DNA of 40,667 nucleotides, taken from contig JACYLQ010000020.1 in assembly GCA_015272395.1 (NCBI GenBank), positions 1-40,667 of the forward strand, given 5' to 3'. The notes beneath the pieces were generated by a model. That model had not been told where the DNA came from and ran no database searches. It saw only the letters and a list, made by a program, of their open reading frames with translations. A program made the position numbers and the translations under genes. The first letter of the stretch is position 1; every line of letters begins with the position of its first letter. The stretch is from Calothrix sp. C42_A2020_038 (GTDB lineage: Bacteria; Cyanobacteriota; Cyanobacteriia; Cyanobacteriales; Nostocaceae). Of this stretch, positions 7,595 through 17,319 are shown one piece after another.

Positions 7595-10500
7595 GTGACT
7601 TCCCGCTCAACTGAAATTCAAACACTGATTGCAGATATTGATAACTTACTCGTCAATAATAAGGGTAAGCGCTTGGCGAGAGTTCTTGCCAATCAAGGAC
7701 AAGAACCAAGACAGGTGTTGGAGCGAGTTCGTAATTTCTTAGTCGAGTTAGTCGAAAATAATTCTCAACCCTCGCAGGCAGCATTACTATCTCCCTTGCT
7801 TGCTAGGTATATTAGTAGTGATGACTCGGTTAATAATCAATCCCAACAAGCTCCGAATGAAATTAAACACAACGACCAAAATATCAACCCGCCACAGTCT
7901 CAATTCAACGAGTTGAGAGCTTTAATTGAGCCTTTGCAAATTGAGCTTCAGACTCTTTTGCAAGAGCGAAAAAATCTAGTTGAAGAAATTCGCCAGCTCG
8001 AACAGCAACGCTTACATAATTATTCTTTAGCTTCCCAAATGGCGAACCAGGAGCAAATGATTGCAGAATTTTTACAGGTGTTAGCAAATCGTGTTTCTAG
8101 TTTTGTACCACAACTGCCAGAACCTATACAACCACTGTCAACACCACAGCAAATGTATGACAAGTTGGCTACTGCTCCACCACTAATCAAAAATCATGAT
8201 AGTGCTTCAACACCTACTATTTCAGAAACAGAGCAAAACAAACTTATAGAAAGTATTTCTCTGTCTTATGGAGAATTAGACAAGAAAATAGCTGAATTAG
8301 ATGGAAATGTTAATCTTTCCTTTGAAGCTTTGCAACGTAATCTCAACAGACATCATGAATCTCTCTGTGAAGCACTAACCCGGATGCAGCATGAAGGTGT
8401 GCAAGGTGAGCAATTGCTCAAGCATTGGATTGATAATTTAATGCAGCAGTTGCAGTCTGTAAATATTTTGTTTTCAGAGCTTAACAGCAAATCGCAGTTA
8501 GCACAAACAGAAACTCAGACTAAAGTTTCGCTTCCTGATTTAGACCCTAATTTGCTTGGAGATACTAGTAGTACTCCTGATTTAGATGCTTTGCTTTTAG
8601 AACTTAATCCTGGTTCAAATAATTCCAATCTATCAACGTCAAAACTATCACAACAGCACACAAGTGCTATTGATCTTCAAACAGCAGTCTCTACTGATAC
8701 CCCAGAACCCGTTTCAGGTGATGAAGTTGACTTGCTATACGCAAGCTTATTTGGCGGTGATGATATGGCAGTCGCTAGTCAAGCGACCTCTTCAGTTGTT
8801 CGTAACCCGATTAGTGTTATTCAGGATTTACCAACACTAGAAACGGCGCCTTCAAATTCAAGCGAAACAGAAGTTTGTTTAGATACAATTGAAATTGGTA
8901 TAGCTAGTAATGATTCAACTGATTCGATAATTACTTTTGAAAATGAAAATAAAAACGTTTTTCCTGACTCTATAGATTCACTTGATTCATCACAATTTGC
9001 TGCTACTGAAAATTTATTAGATATACCAGATGATACAGAGGTATCACCAGAAAAAGAGTTATTTTCATCGGAAATGGCGCCCCAAGTGCCACCAGAAACA
9101 ACACCTACAGAAAATTTACAACACATCATCAACATTACACCATCTGCTCCTTCCCTAGTAGCAGAGACAACAGAAGCAAAATTAGCCAGTATTGAGTCAG
9201 AGGCACAGGAGATAGACGATAGATTAAACACAACAAATACAGTAAATACCGCTGACACTACATTTTTACCAGACCCTTGGCTAGATAACACTGATGCAGG
9301 ACTGCTTGATTTACACGATTTTCAGACTCAAAATAGTAAAACAGAGGTTGCCCAACAGGTATCGAATGAATGGGAAGCCTTTATCAAGGTAGATACTGCT
9401 TTAAGTGAGTTTACTGAACCCACTGCTGTTGATACTATTGCCTTATTAACTGATTTAACTTTTGAAGATACACCACCTTTAGTTAGTACAAATGCTATAA
9501 AAGAAAATCCACAAAATCAACATAATCTTACTGTTTCCAAAGAAGTTTTACTTTCGCAGGCTCACTCTGCTGTTGATGCAGCTTTACCAAATATTTTGCT
9601 CGATGAAAACCAAAAGCAGCGATTAAGTGAAGATTTAGAAAACTTTGATAGTGAGCAATATTTATCTAGTAGTAAGCAACCACAAAGCAAACAAATTGCT
9701 CAAACTCCTACATCCGAACCACTAGCATCAGGTTTAACCATTGCCCCAGAAATCTCAGAAGCTGAAGTCAAGCAGCATGTTAGCTCAGTTGACAATTATC
9801 AGCCAATTCCCACCACAGTAGATTTGGCATGGTATTTAGGTATAGATCTGGGAACAACTGGAATTTCTGCTGCTTTATTAAATCGTTCAACTGCTGAAGT
9901 ATATCCTCTGTATTGGTCTTGCGATGACGTTAGTACAGGCGCCAAGCGGTCGTTTCGCTTGCCCGCAGAAGTTTACCTACCTGCTAGTGCTGGGGTACCA
10001 ATTGGTAGCAACAGCCAAGATACAACTTCAAATCCGACACCAACAGTACAGAATCTATTCTCCGCAGAACTTAAACCTTATCTGCAAATTGCTTTACCGT
10101 ATAAAAGCGAAAAACAGCGAACATCTGCTACGGAAGAAGAAAATAAACAGGAATCATATAAATGGGAACCTGTATTGCAATTAAACGAGGTTGCAACTGT
10201 ACCCCTTGTATGGATGGTACGCTCACTTTCAAAATTACTATTAACTCTTAAGTCCGACCGCAATAGTACAACTTTGGGGTTAACAGCAGCAGCTATGGGC
10301 ATCAATCCAGAAAGCTTCCGTCGCATTATCGATAACATTTCTGGTGTTATATGCTCATGTCCGTCGAATTGGTCAGAACAGTACCGTTTTAATATTCGCG
10401 AAGCTTTACTGCTTTCAAAACTAGTATCTCACCCTCAACAAGTATTTTTTGTAGAGGAAGCAATTGCGAGTTTACTCAGCGAAATTGATGGTGCGAATGG

Positions 10501-11725
10501 TGAAGAAGTCAAACTTAACACTCGAACTGGGTTACGTCCGGCAAAAAGTAGCGATCATTCTCTGCAAGGCAATACCCTTGTTATGAATATTGGCGCCAGT
10601 GCAACCGAGATGGGGTTAGTTGAGTTACCCGAAAACTTGTTGGAACTTTCCCACAATGATTTTATGCTACACAGTTTTGCATACGGTGGTAAAGGTCTTG
10701 AAATAGATATCGTTTGTCAGTTGCTACTATCACCGAAATGGCGCCAATCGAGTTCAGAAAAGCAATCTGAGGAAGCAATAACGAGTACTCCTTGGCATTG
10801 GCAACCAAGCATACAGGGTTTAGAGAAGACACGATTATCTTCTTTGAAATGGGAAGAGTTAACTTTACCACGAGCAGGTGAACCTGATACCGTTGAACGT
10901 ATTCGCCTTTTACAAAGACTGGAAACTTCGCGTCTTGGACAAGCGCTTTTAGATGCTGCAACTGCCATGAAACTAGTACTACAGCATCAAGAATCATTCT
11001 CATTTGAATTAGGTGACCAACGTTGGGTATTGCAAAGACGTGATTTGGAAAGTCAGATATTTGTGCCATTTGTACGTCGTCTGAACCGAGAACTCAACCG
11101 TTTGTTGGTAGCGCGCGGTATTCCGACTGAAGCAATCAACCAAGCAATTTTGACAGGTGGAGTTGCAACACTAGGGGCTGTAAGTCGATGGTTGCGGCAG
11201 AAACTTCCGAATGCCAAAATAATTCAAGATTTGTATCTTGGCGAAAATGGCACCCCAACATGTAGTCGTGTCGCTTATGGCTTAAGCTTACTACCACTTC
11301 ACCCACAAGTTTTAGAAGTGTCAAGACAGCAATATACAGATTATTTCTTATTTACCGAATTATTGCATGTATTGCCAGAACACACTTTATCATTTGGTGA
11401 GGTGATTGGATTGTTCGAGGAACGGGGTATTAATACTCGTAACTGTCAGCAACGGCTGCTAGCATTTTTAGAGGGTGAACTCCCCGCTGGTTTGGCGCCT
11501 AGTGGCACCGAGTCGATATGGTTAACTCAAGCTTCAAGTGAAAATTCTGATTACAAAGCGCTTCTGAGTGTGCCACTATTTGAAAAGCAAGGTAGTCTCA
11601 CGTATCGTCCAAACACCCAGCAAATTAATTATTTGCGACATTTTCTTGAAGGTGTAAAAGCCAGTACTCAACAGTCAATAGAAGAACCTTATACAGTTAA
11701 CTTTGCTGTTGGTGTTCCAATTTAA
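7595..11725 (+). CDS. Large protein with coiled coil, acidic linker and C-terminal Hsp70/actin-like ATPase fold
   Basis: 1376 aa, about twice the length of DnaK. Residues 1-100 are helical and polar. A coiled coil spans about 110-175 (IELQTLLQERKNLVEEIRQL) and another helical region about 215-300. A Ser/Thr/Glu/Asp-rich, probably disordered stretch fills about 310-735. The C-terminal half is an actin/Hsp70-type nucleotide-binding domain: phosphate-1 motif DLGTTG (751-756), a phosphate-2-like NIGASATEMGLVEL (from about 996), and an adenosine motif ILTGGVATLG (near 1185). No DnaK-type substrate-binding domain or EEVD-like tail follows; about 150 further residues end the protein. The start is GTG 7595 with only a weak ribosome site. 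It is monocistronic with a terminator after it. It may be a membrane- or cell-architecture ATPase, but its function is unknown. Confidence 0.8.
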   Translation: MTSRSTEIQTLIADIDNLLVNNKGKRLARVLANQGQEPRQVLERVRNFLVELVENNSQPSQAALLSPLLARYISSDDSVNNQSQQAPNEIKHNDQNINPPQSQFNELRALIEPLQIELQTLLQERKNLVEEIRQLEQQRLHNYSLASQMANQEQMIAEFLQVLANRVSSFVPQLPEPIQPLSTPQQMYDKLATAPPLIKNHDSASTPTISETEQNKLIESISLSYGELDKKIAELDGNVNLSFEALQRNLNRHHESLCEALTRMQHEGVQGEQLLKHWIDNLMQQLQSVNILFSELNSKSQLAQTETQTKVSLPDLDPNLLGDTSSTPDLDALLLELNPGSNNSNLSTSKLSQQHTSAIDLQTAVSTDTPEPVSGDEVDLLYASLFGGDDMAVASQATSSVVRNPISVIQDLPTLETAPSNSSETEVCLDTIEIGIASNDSTDSIITFENENKNVFPDSIDSLDSSQFAATENLLDIPDDTEVSPEKELFSSEMAPQVPPETTPTENLQHIINITPSAPSLVAETTEAKLASIESEAQEIDDRLNTTNTVNTADTTFLPDPWLDNTDAGLLDLHDFQTQNSKTEVAQQVSNEWEAFIKVDTALSEFTEPTAVDTIALLTDLTFEDTPPLVSTNAIKENPQNQHNLTVSKEVLLSQAHSAVDAALPNILLDENQKQRLSEDLENFDSEQYLSSSKQPQSKQIAQTPTSEPLASGLTIAPEISEAEVKQHVSSVDNYQPIPTTVDLAWYLGIDLGTTGISAALLNRSTAEVYPLYWSCDDVSTGAKRSFRLPAEVYLPASAGVPIGSNSQDTTSNPTPTVQNLFSAELKPYLQIALPYKSEKQRTSATEEENKQESYKWEPVLQLNEVATVPLVWMVRSLSKLLLTLKSDRNSTTLGLTAAAMGINPESFRRIIDNISGVICSCPSNWSEQYRFNIREALLLSKLVSHPQQVFFVEEAIASLLSEIDGANGEEVKLNTRTGLRPAKSSDHSLQGNTLVMNIGASATEMGLVELPENLLELSHNDFMLHSFAYGGKGLEIDIVCQLLLSPKWRQSSSEKQSEEAITSTPWHWQPSIQGLEKTRLSSLKWEELTLPRAGEPDTVERIRLLQRLETSRLGQALLDAATAMKLVLQHQESFSFELGDQRWVLQRRDLESQIFVPFVRRLNRELNRLLVARGIPTEAINQAILTGGVATLGAVSRWLRQKLPNAKIIQDLYLGENGTPTCSRVAYGLSLLPLHPQVLEVSRQQYTDYFLFTELLHVLPEHTLSFGEVIGLFEERGINTRNCQQRLLAFLEGELPAGLAPSGTESIWLTQASSENSDYKALLSVPLFEKQGSLTYRPNTQQINYLRHFLEGVKASTQQSIEEPYTVNFAVGVPI

Positions 11726-11733
11726 CCTGGAAT

Positions 11734-11770
11734 AGGTGAAGGAGAAAATCTTTCACCTTTGGTTTTTTTC
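11734..11770 (+). terminator. Intrinsic terminator after the Hsp70-like gene
   Basis: AGGTGAA (11734-11740) pairs with TTCACCT (11752-11758), followed by TTGGTTTTTTT. It lies 9 bases after the stop codon of the Hsp70-like gene on the same strand. Confidence 0.8.
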
Positions 11771-11976
11771 CTTTTCCAATAGCCTTTTATACATAATTTC
11801 CACATACTGCTACACAACTTTATCAAAACTTTACACGTGATCATACTGAAAGTTTACTTTTCTATAGTTTTATTGAAAGATTGGATAAAATTTCAGCTTT
11901 TGGGTGTTCAGTAATAAATTCACTTGACTATGATTGAATAAGACGGAAAACCTACGTAAGAGCCGAAATAAAAGCT

Positions 11977-12678
11977 GTGTCTGCATATATTACTGATACA
12001 TCGAGTTCTGCTAATCGCGATTCGATATTAGATAACAGTCAGGAATTGATCAAGTACTTGCAACAGCCATTACACCCTTCTGTTACAAGTATTACCAAAA
12101 GGCTGATTGATATTATCGGTGCCGTTATTGGTCTGATCATAACGGCTTTCGTAATGATACCTGTTGCGATAGCGAATTTGTCTTACGACCGAGGACCGAT
12201 ATTTTATACCCAAACTCGCTGTGGGTTACATGGTGAAACTTTTCAGATTTGGAAGTTTCGCTCAATGGTTGTCAATGCTGATAAACTCAAGCATTTAGTC
12301 AAAAATGAAGCTCAAGGGCACATGTTTAAATGTGCTAATGACCCTCGTGTTACACCTATTGGTAGGTTATTACGACGTTCGAGTCTAGATGAACTGCCCC
12401 AGTTTTGGAATGTACTAAGAGGGGAAATGAGTCTAGTAGGTACTCGTCCACCAACTGTTGATGAAGTACAAAAATATCAACAGCACCATTGGGTGCGCTT
12501 ACAAGTTAAACCTGGAATGACAGGAGAATGGCAAGCAAACGGTCGTTCCAGCATCAAAGATTTTGAACAAGTAGTTCAAATGGACATCGACTACCAAAAT
12601 AAATGGTCGCCCATGTATGATTTGAAATTAATCGCAAAAACTATTTGGGTAGTAATAAAAGCGAGTGGAGCATACTAG
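11977..12678 (+). CDS. Undecaprenyl-phosphate sugar-1-phosphate transferase (bacterial sugar transferase, WcaJ/RfbP-like)
   Basis: 233 aa. This enzyme type starts polysaccharide repeat synthesis by moving a sugar phosphate from a nucleotide sugar to the lipid carrier at the inner membrane. A hydrophobic re-entrant helix (IGAVIGLIITAFVMIPVAIA, about 48-67) is followed by the family signatures GPIFYTQTRCG, FQIWKFRSM, RVTPIGRLLRRSSLDELPQF and GEMSLVGTRPP, then KPGMTGEWQANGRS. The length matches short forms that consist of the catalytic domain without the extra N-terminal membrane helices. The start is GTG 11977. The sugar specificity cannot be read from sequence. It faces the ABC permease gene tail to tail with a 19-base gap and is close to a glycosyltransferase; it could work with the tyrosine autokinase at 391. 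Confidence 0.94.
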   Translation: MSAYITDTSSSANRDSILDNSQELIKYLQQPLHPSVTSITKRLIDIIGAVIGLIITAFVMIPVAIANLSYDRGPIFYTQTRCGLHGETFQIWKFRSMVVNADKLKHLVKNEAQGHMFKCANDPRVTPIGRLLRRSSLDELPQFWNVLRGEMSLVGTRPPTVDEVQKYQQHHWVRLQVKPGMTGEWQANGRSSIKDFEQVVQMDIDYQNKWSPMYDLKLIAKTIWVVIKASGAY

Positions 12679-12697
12679 AGATTAATCCAAAATCCTA

Positions 12698-13531
12698 TCA
12701 CCCTTTAACTCCGCTACCAGCGTCGGTGGGAACAATATAGCGTTGCAGGAATAAAAATAATATCATCACTGGTGCAATCGAAATTACCGAGCCAGCAGCT
12801 ACCAAACGCCAATCAAGTGAAAACGTACCTGCTAATTTGGCAACTCCCAATGGTAAAGTGTATAGACTCTCATCTTGAATCACGATGAGAGGCCACAAAA
12901 AATCACTCCAAGCACCAATAAAGACAAAAATTGCCAGGGTAACAAGTGCCGGACGAATAGCTGGCAGCATAATATTCCACCACAAACCTAATTCAGAACA
13001 GCCATCCATACGCGCGGCTTCTTCCAGTTCTTTCGGAACACCCAAAAAAGCTTGTCTCAGTAGAAAAATTCCGAAAGCGGAAGCTAAACTAGGAAAAATC
13101 ATCCCTAAATAAGTATTTCTTAAACCTATTTGTACTGTTAGGATGTACAGAGGAATCATGACAATTTGAAATGGAATCATGATTGTTGTAACAATTGCAG
13201 TAAAAATCCAGTCGCGTCCAGGAAAAGATAATCTAGCCAACGGATAAGCTGCTAAAGCACAAAAAATCAAATTTAAAACAACAGTTAGCAATGCTACTAT
13301 AGTGCTGTTAAACATGTATTGTGCAAACGGATTGATTTGCCAGACTGTGATAAAGTTTTCAAATGTCGGTTGGGCTGGTAGTAGCTGCGGTGGTGTCTGA
13401 AATATATTTTCTGTCTGTGATTTAAAAGCAGTGCCTACTAACCATAGTAAGGGAAAGAGTGTTATAAACGCGCTGACACTCAAAACTCCATACATTAATA
13501 AAATTTTGAATCGTGAGTTTTTTAGCAGCAT
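12698..13531 (-). CDS. Carbohydrate ABC transporter permease (MalG-like)
   Basis: 277 aa inner-membrane permease with six helices. The EAA loop that binds the ATPase is clear: EEAARMDGCSELGLWWNIML followed by PAIRPAL. The N-terminal helix (ILLMYGVLSVSAFITLFPLLWLVGTAF) and the ending RYIVPTDAGSGVKG are typical of the MalG/UgpE branch of sugar importers. Partner genes (MalF-like permease, binding protein, ATPase) are not adjacent, which is common in cyanobacteria, so the partners must be elsewhere. The substrate is unknown. It lies 55 bases downstream of the glycosyltransferase gene on the same strand and could be cotranscribed with it. Confidence 0.93.
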   Translation of the reverse strand: MLLKNSRFKILLMYGVLSVSAFITLFPLLWLVGTAFKSQTENIFQTPPQLLPAQPTFENFITVWQINPFAQYMFNSTIVALLTVVLNLIFCALAAYPLARLSFPGRDWIFTAIVTTIMIPFQIVMIPLYILTVQIGLRNTYLGMIFPSLASAFGIFLLRQAFLGVPKELEEAARMDGCSELGLWWNIMLPAIRPALVTLAIFVFIGAWSDFLWPLIVIQDESLYTLPLGVAKLAGTFSLDWRLVAAGSVISIAPVMILFLFLQRYIVPTDAGSGVKG

Positions 13532-13560
13532 TTTTCCGACGAAAGTCCTGAATTGTGTTC

Positions 13561-13602
13561 ACAAGTTTATATTCACAAGTTTATATTCACAAGTTTATAT
13601 TC
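13561..13602. repeat. Three tandem copies of a 14-bp unit at a gene end
   Basis: The unit ACAAGTTTATATTC is repeated three times (13561-13574, 13575-13588, 13589-13602) followed by a partial copy. Read on the minus strand, the repeats encode the last residues and the stop codon of the glycosyltransferase gene ending at 13587 and continue into the gap before the permease gene. The unit is not a multiple of three, so a change in copy number changes the reading frame at the C-terminus. Confidence 0.9.
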
Positions 13603-14741
13603 ACATACTGCAACTGGTCACAAAATTTTTGCCAAGCGTTTTCAAAAGATACTATAGTTTGACAAAAATCTAAACAATTCTGACTATAAACTTGCCGATT
13701 ATAAATAATTTCTTCTATTGCAGCAGGAATTTCAACTGAGTGATTTACTAAAACACCAAGTCGATAATCTTTAATAAAAGCAAAAGAAGATAATTTAGAA
13801 GCAATAATAGGAGAACCAAAAATCAAACTACGCATTAGTTTTCCAGAAGAAAAGCCTGTATATTCAATATTGGGGCCTGTATTGCGGTAAAGCGCAAAAT
13901 TTGCTGCACAATATGATACCAAAGAGTTAAGTTGCCTTTCTGACATTGGTTCATAACTCCAAAATACTTTACCATCTACTTCCAGATGAGACAATTGTTT
14001 ACGATATATTTTCAGCCCTTCATTAAATCGACTATGAAGTATCAAAACAGCTTTTTCATGCCAATAAGGCACACTAGCCAGAATTTCAGGAATTTGTTTA
14101 TGTTCATCAATAGACCCGGCATGTAAGATTGGTATTGAATCTTTTGGTATTCTTAGCTTTTCATGCCAATTTATTTTCTCAACGCTAAGGTTTTGTATTG
14201 GTATGTTAGGCAAGAAAGCGTTTGGTTTAGTACTTACATCCAGTTCTTTACTCAAATGATAAAAGCGTTGTGGGTCAGGCAGTACTATCATTACTGCATC
14301 TCTTACAGCTTGTCGTTCCAACTTAGCCCAATGACTGTCAAGCCAACAACTAGGAAACTCGTCATTAAAGTAAACAAACGGACATTTACTTGACTTCGCT
14401 ATAATGTTTGCTAAGTAAGCACCTATTTGACCTAAACCAAATACACAATAATACTTATCTAAAGATTGGAACTGAAATGCTAATAAAATAGACCGAATCT
14501 GGTTTAGCTTACTTTGCAAAGAGAACTTTGAATCTTTCAGATAGTTGATATTAACCGTATCAGGTAATAAATTATCGTAGCAATCACTCTTTTCTTCCCA
14601 GAGATAAAGGTCTACACTCCAGCCCATTTTTGCTAAATAAATAACACTGTTTAAAGCAAAGGGCATTGTATCTAGCCTTGCTGCATTTACATGATGAGGG
14701 TAATGCACGAAGGCAATTTTTTTCTGCTGCATAAGCTGCAT
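13587..14741 (-). CDS. Glycosyltransferase, GT-B fold (family 4-like)
   Basis: 384 aa. The N-terminal half begins with a Rossmann strand, KIAFVHYPHHVNAARLDTMP, as in GT-B enzymes, and the C-terminal half has an HAGSIDEHKQIPEILASV strand-loop and the nucleotide-sugar binding pattern GFSSGKLMRSLIFGSPIIAS. These are typical of GT4-type transferases, although the usual EX7E glutamates are not clearly conserved. It probably adds a sugar to a surface polysaccharide. The start could be ATG 14741 or the next Met three codons later. The last codons and the stop lie within the 14-bp tandem repeat. No GGCGCC site occurs in this gene or its neighbours between about 11.5 and 15.4 kb. Confidence 0.75.
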   Translation of the reverse strand: MQLMQQKKIAFVHYPHHVNAARLDTMPFALNSVIYLAKMGWSVDLYLWEEKSDCYDNLLPDTVNINYLKDSKFSLQSKLNQIRSILLAFQFQSLDKYYCVFGLGQIGAYLANIIAKSSKCPFVYFNDEFPSCWLDSHWAKLERQAVRDAVMIVLPDPQRFYHLSKELDVSTKPNAFLPNIPIQNLSVEKINWHEKLRIPKDSIPILHAGSIDEHKQIPEILASVPYWHEKAVLILHSRFNEGLKIYRKQLSHLEVDGKVFWSYEPMSERQLNSLVSYCAANFALYRNTGPNIEYTGFSSGKLMRSLIFGSPIIASKLSSFAFIKDYRLGVLVNHSVEIPAAIEEIIYNRQVYSQNCLDFCQTIVSFENAWQKFCDQLQYVNINL

Positions 14742-14906
14742 TTGACATTCAACAGGATTAACTCTAACTGCACAACATTTAGCATACTGCCAGTACTAAA
14801 TAATACATTGACTATTTTTTACACCCTTATGGTTCAAATCGTGAATAGATCTTTTTGAAGTTTTTCACAATTTCAACAATTGATTACGGCACATAATACC
14901 ATACAC

Positions 14907-15479
14907 TTAAGTATATTCGAGACATTCGTGAAAATTCTTTTCCGTACAGATATACTGTAATGGTTGATCCCAGCTTTCAATGGGTATTTTTGGTAAATAT
15001 GCAAATTCAAACACAATTCCGACTGTTGGTATAGCTTGCCACTCAGCTATACTAAACATTCGGTCATAATACCCACCACCGTAACCTAAACGATATCCTT
15101 GATAGTCACAAGCTACACATGGTACTAAAATTAAGTCCACCTCGCTTGGTTCAATTGTAGGAGCATTGCTACTAGGTTCTTTAGTACCATAGGCGTTTGT
15201 GTTGAGTGGATCTCCAGGTGTCCAAATATGCCAAGACATATTTTTTCCTACACAGCGAGGAAAACCCCAACTATAATGAGGGTCACTGAATAAAGGACTT
15301 AAATCAGGTTCTTGACGAAAGCTGAAATATGCAAGAATCGTTCTGGTATTTACCAGTAAATTTGAACTAGTAAGATTAGCACAGATGCTATCGCTATGAA
15401 GGCGCCATTGGATTGGTGGTAGTGCAGCGCGCGCTTGAAGTAGTTCTCGACGAAGTTGTATTTTATCGCACATGCCCAT
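14907..15479 (-). CDS. 5-formyltetrahydrofolate cyclo-ligase
   Basis: 190 aa, normal length. The enzyme converts 5-formyltetrahydrofolate to 5,10-methenyltetrahydrofolate using ATP and returns folate to the active one-carbon pool. The signature is clear: LILVPCVACDYQGYRLGYGG followed by GYYDRM, the ATP/folate-binding loop near residues 113-138. The N-terminal KIQLRRELLQARAAL helix also fits. The start is either ATG 15479 or the Met two codons later (MGMCDK). It is a single gene, divergent from the carotenoid oxygenase gene. Confidence 0.95.
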   Translation of the reverse strand: MGMCDKIQLRRELLQARAALPPIQWRLHSDSICANLTSSNLLVNTRTILAYFSFRQEPDLSPLFSDPHYSWGFPRCVGKNMSWHIWTPGDPLNTNAYGTKEPSSNAPTIEPSEVDLILVPCVACDYQGYRLGYGGGYYDRMFSIAEWQAIPTVGIVFEFAYLPKIPIESWDQPLQYICTEKNFHECLEYT

Positions 15480-15745
15480 GATCCTGGCTCACATAAATTT
15501 TAAAGTGTGCTTTATAAAGTAGATCGAGAGAGATAAAGTTTGTAGTAGCTGTGTTCTCCAATCTCCTTGTTCTAAATTTGGTTCAGATTTGAATGTTTTT
15601 TTTTATCTTGCATTTTTTTAAGAAAATATCAGCAATTTTGATCTTATGCCTTATTTGTTGCCATCCCGACTTCTTGGAAAAGTCGAGAATCTCAAAGTCG
15701 TTATTATAATTGTTGGATAATAAAACCCAATTACAAACCCTTACC

Positions 15746-17176
15746 ATGACTGCTACCATAAATCCATCTACCAATCACAACGCTTGGGCAAAAGTTATAT
15801 TTGAACCAGCCAAGGAATTTTCTAATACTCCATTACCAATTATTTTCGGGAAAGTCCCCCAAGGGTTACGCGGTACACTTTACCGTAATGGCCCAGCTAG
15901 ATTGGAACGTGGTGGTGTTCGGATGGGACACTGGTTTGATGGGGACGGTGCCATCTTAGCTGTTAATTTTACAAATACTGGCGCCAGTGCAGTTTATCGC
16001 TACGTTCAAACTACTGGTTACAAAGAAGAATCTGCTGCCAATAAGTTAGTTTACGCTAATTATGGCATGGTTGCTCCAGGTTCACTTTGGAATAAGCTAT
16101 TTAAAGGCGTGAAAAATGCTGCCAATACTTCAGTGCTAGCTCTACCTGATAAACTATTGGCATTGTGGGAAGGTGGTAGACCTCATGCTTTAAATTTGCA
16201 AACATTGGAAACTTACGGAGAAGATGATTTAGGTGGCTTGAACGGTAAATTACCTTACTCTGCTCACTACAAACGCGCGGCAGATACGGGTGAGATTTAT
16301 AACTTTGGTATTACTCCTAGTCTAAATTCGACGCTCAATGTTTACAAAAGCACTGCTAGCGGTAGAATTGTCCAAAAAGCAGTGCATAATGTTGATGGTG
16401 TGCCGTTAGTGCATGATTTTGTCTTAGCTGGGCAGTATTTAGTATTTTTTATATCTCCTGTACGGTTAAACATGTTGGCTGTAATTACTGGTTTAAGCTG
16501 TTATAGCGATGCATTAGAATGGCAACCAAGTAAAGGTACTCAAATTTTAGTCATTGACCGTCAAACGCTTGAAATTGTAAGTCGTGGTGAAGCTGAACCC
16601 TGGTATCAGTGGCACTTTTCTAACGGTTATGTTGATGCAAACGGTACTATAGTTACTGATATTGCTCGATATGATAACTTTCAAACGAATCAATATTTAA
16701 AAGAAGTTGCAACGGGTAAAACTCATACAGTAGCCAAAAGTCACTTATCGCGCGTTTTCCTTAACCCTCACACGGGTAAAGTTAGTAATATCGAAAAGCT
16801 ATTAGACTCTCACTGTGAGTTTCCTGGCGTACCATCCGAATATGTTGGTAAAAATTCCCCCTACACTTATTTATCAACATTTCGACCAGGAACTGATATT
16901 AGCAAAGAAATATTAAATGCAATTGGACGTTACGACCATCATACTGGCGCCCTGATAATTGCCGATGTTGGAGAAAATTGTTACCCTTCGGAACCGATTT
17001 GTGTCAAAGACCTTGACAATCCATCACAAGCATGGGTAATTACCGTTATTTACAATGGTAAATGTAATACAAGTGAGGTTTGGGTTTACGACGCAGACCG
17101 ATTAAACGATGAACCCGTTTGTAAACTTGAACTTCCTGGCGCCATTCCCCATAGTTTTCACGGCACTTGGAAGTAG
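15746..17176 (+). CDS. Carotenoid oxygenase (carotenoid cleavage dioxygenase, RPE65 family)
   Basis: 476 aa from ATG 15746; the frame also opens at TTG 15710, but those 12 codons are probably untranslated. The family uses a ferrous ion held by four histidines in a seven-bladed propeller to cleave carotenoids or apocarotenals. All four are in place: SAHYKR, VHDFVLAGQY, WHFSNGYVD and the C-terminal HSFHGTW. The N-terminus (GLRGTLYRNGPARLERGG) is also characteristic. The length and ending match cyanobacterial apocarotenoid oxygenases (Diox1/NSC-like), so the product may be retinal or a C14 dialdehyde; the substrate cannot be fixed by sequence. It stands alone. Confidence 0.95.
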   Translation: MTATINPSTNHNAWAKVIFEPAKEFSNTPLPIIFGKVPQGLRGTLYRNGPARLERGGVRMGHWFDGDGAILAVNFTNTGASAVYRYVQTTGYKEESAANKLVYANYGMVAPGSLWNKLFKGVKNAANTSVLALPDKLLALWEGGRPHALNLQTLETYGEDDLGGLNGKLPYSAHYKRAADTGEIYNFGITPSLNSTLNVYKSTASGRIVQKAVHNVDGVPLVHDFVLAGQYLVFFISPVRLNMLAVITGLSCYSDALEWQPSKGTQILVIDRQTLEIVSRGEAEPWYQWHFSNGYVDANGTIVTDIARYDNFQTNQYLKEVATGKTHTVAKSHLSRVFLNPHTGKVSNIEKLLDSHCEFPGVPSEYVGKNSPYTYLSTFRPGTDISKEILNAIGRYDHHTGALIIADVGENCYPSEPICVKDLDNPSQAWVITVIYNGKCNTSEVWVYDADRLNDEPVCKLELPGAIPHSFHGTWK

Positions 17177-17319
17177 TCTAAACTCCATTTCTACGGTCGA
17201 GAAAATTGCCCTTCTTAAATACTTGTACAATACATAGCAATCCGTGCAGCACCTGTGTAAGGATTCTTTATAATTTATAAGGGATATACTAATGTATTCG
17301 TTTTATAGTTGAGTTTATT

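Noticed and set aside
9924-10338. Several 60-135 codon frames on both strands within the Hsp70-like gene
   Set aside because: They overlap a long, well-supported coding frame and have no domain or ribosome site.
13561-13602. Possible CRISPR array
   Set aside because: The 14-bp copies are adjacent with no spacers and no cas genes are present. No CRISPR array was found in the window.
14830-14840. GGTTCAAATC, like a tRNA T-loop
   Set aside because: No acceptor, anticodon or D-arm can be placed around it on either strand. No tRNA gene was found in the window.
11500-15400. A 3.9-kb stretch without GGCGCC, possible sign of transferred DNA
   Set aside because: With a mean spacing of about 1 kb, one such gap among 42 sites is expected by chance; base composition does not clearly differ.
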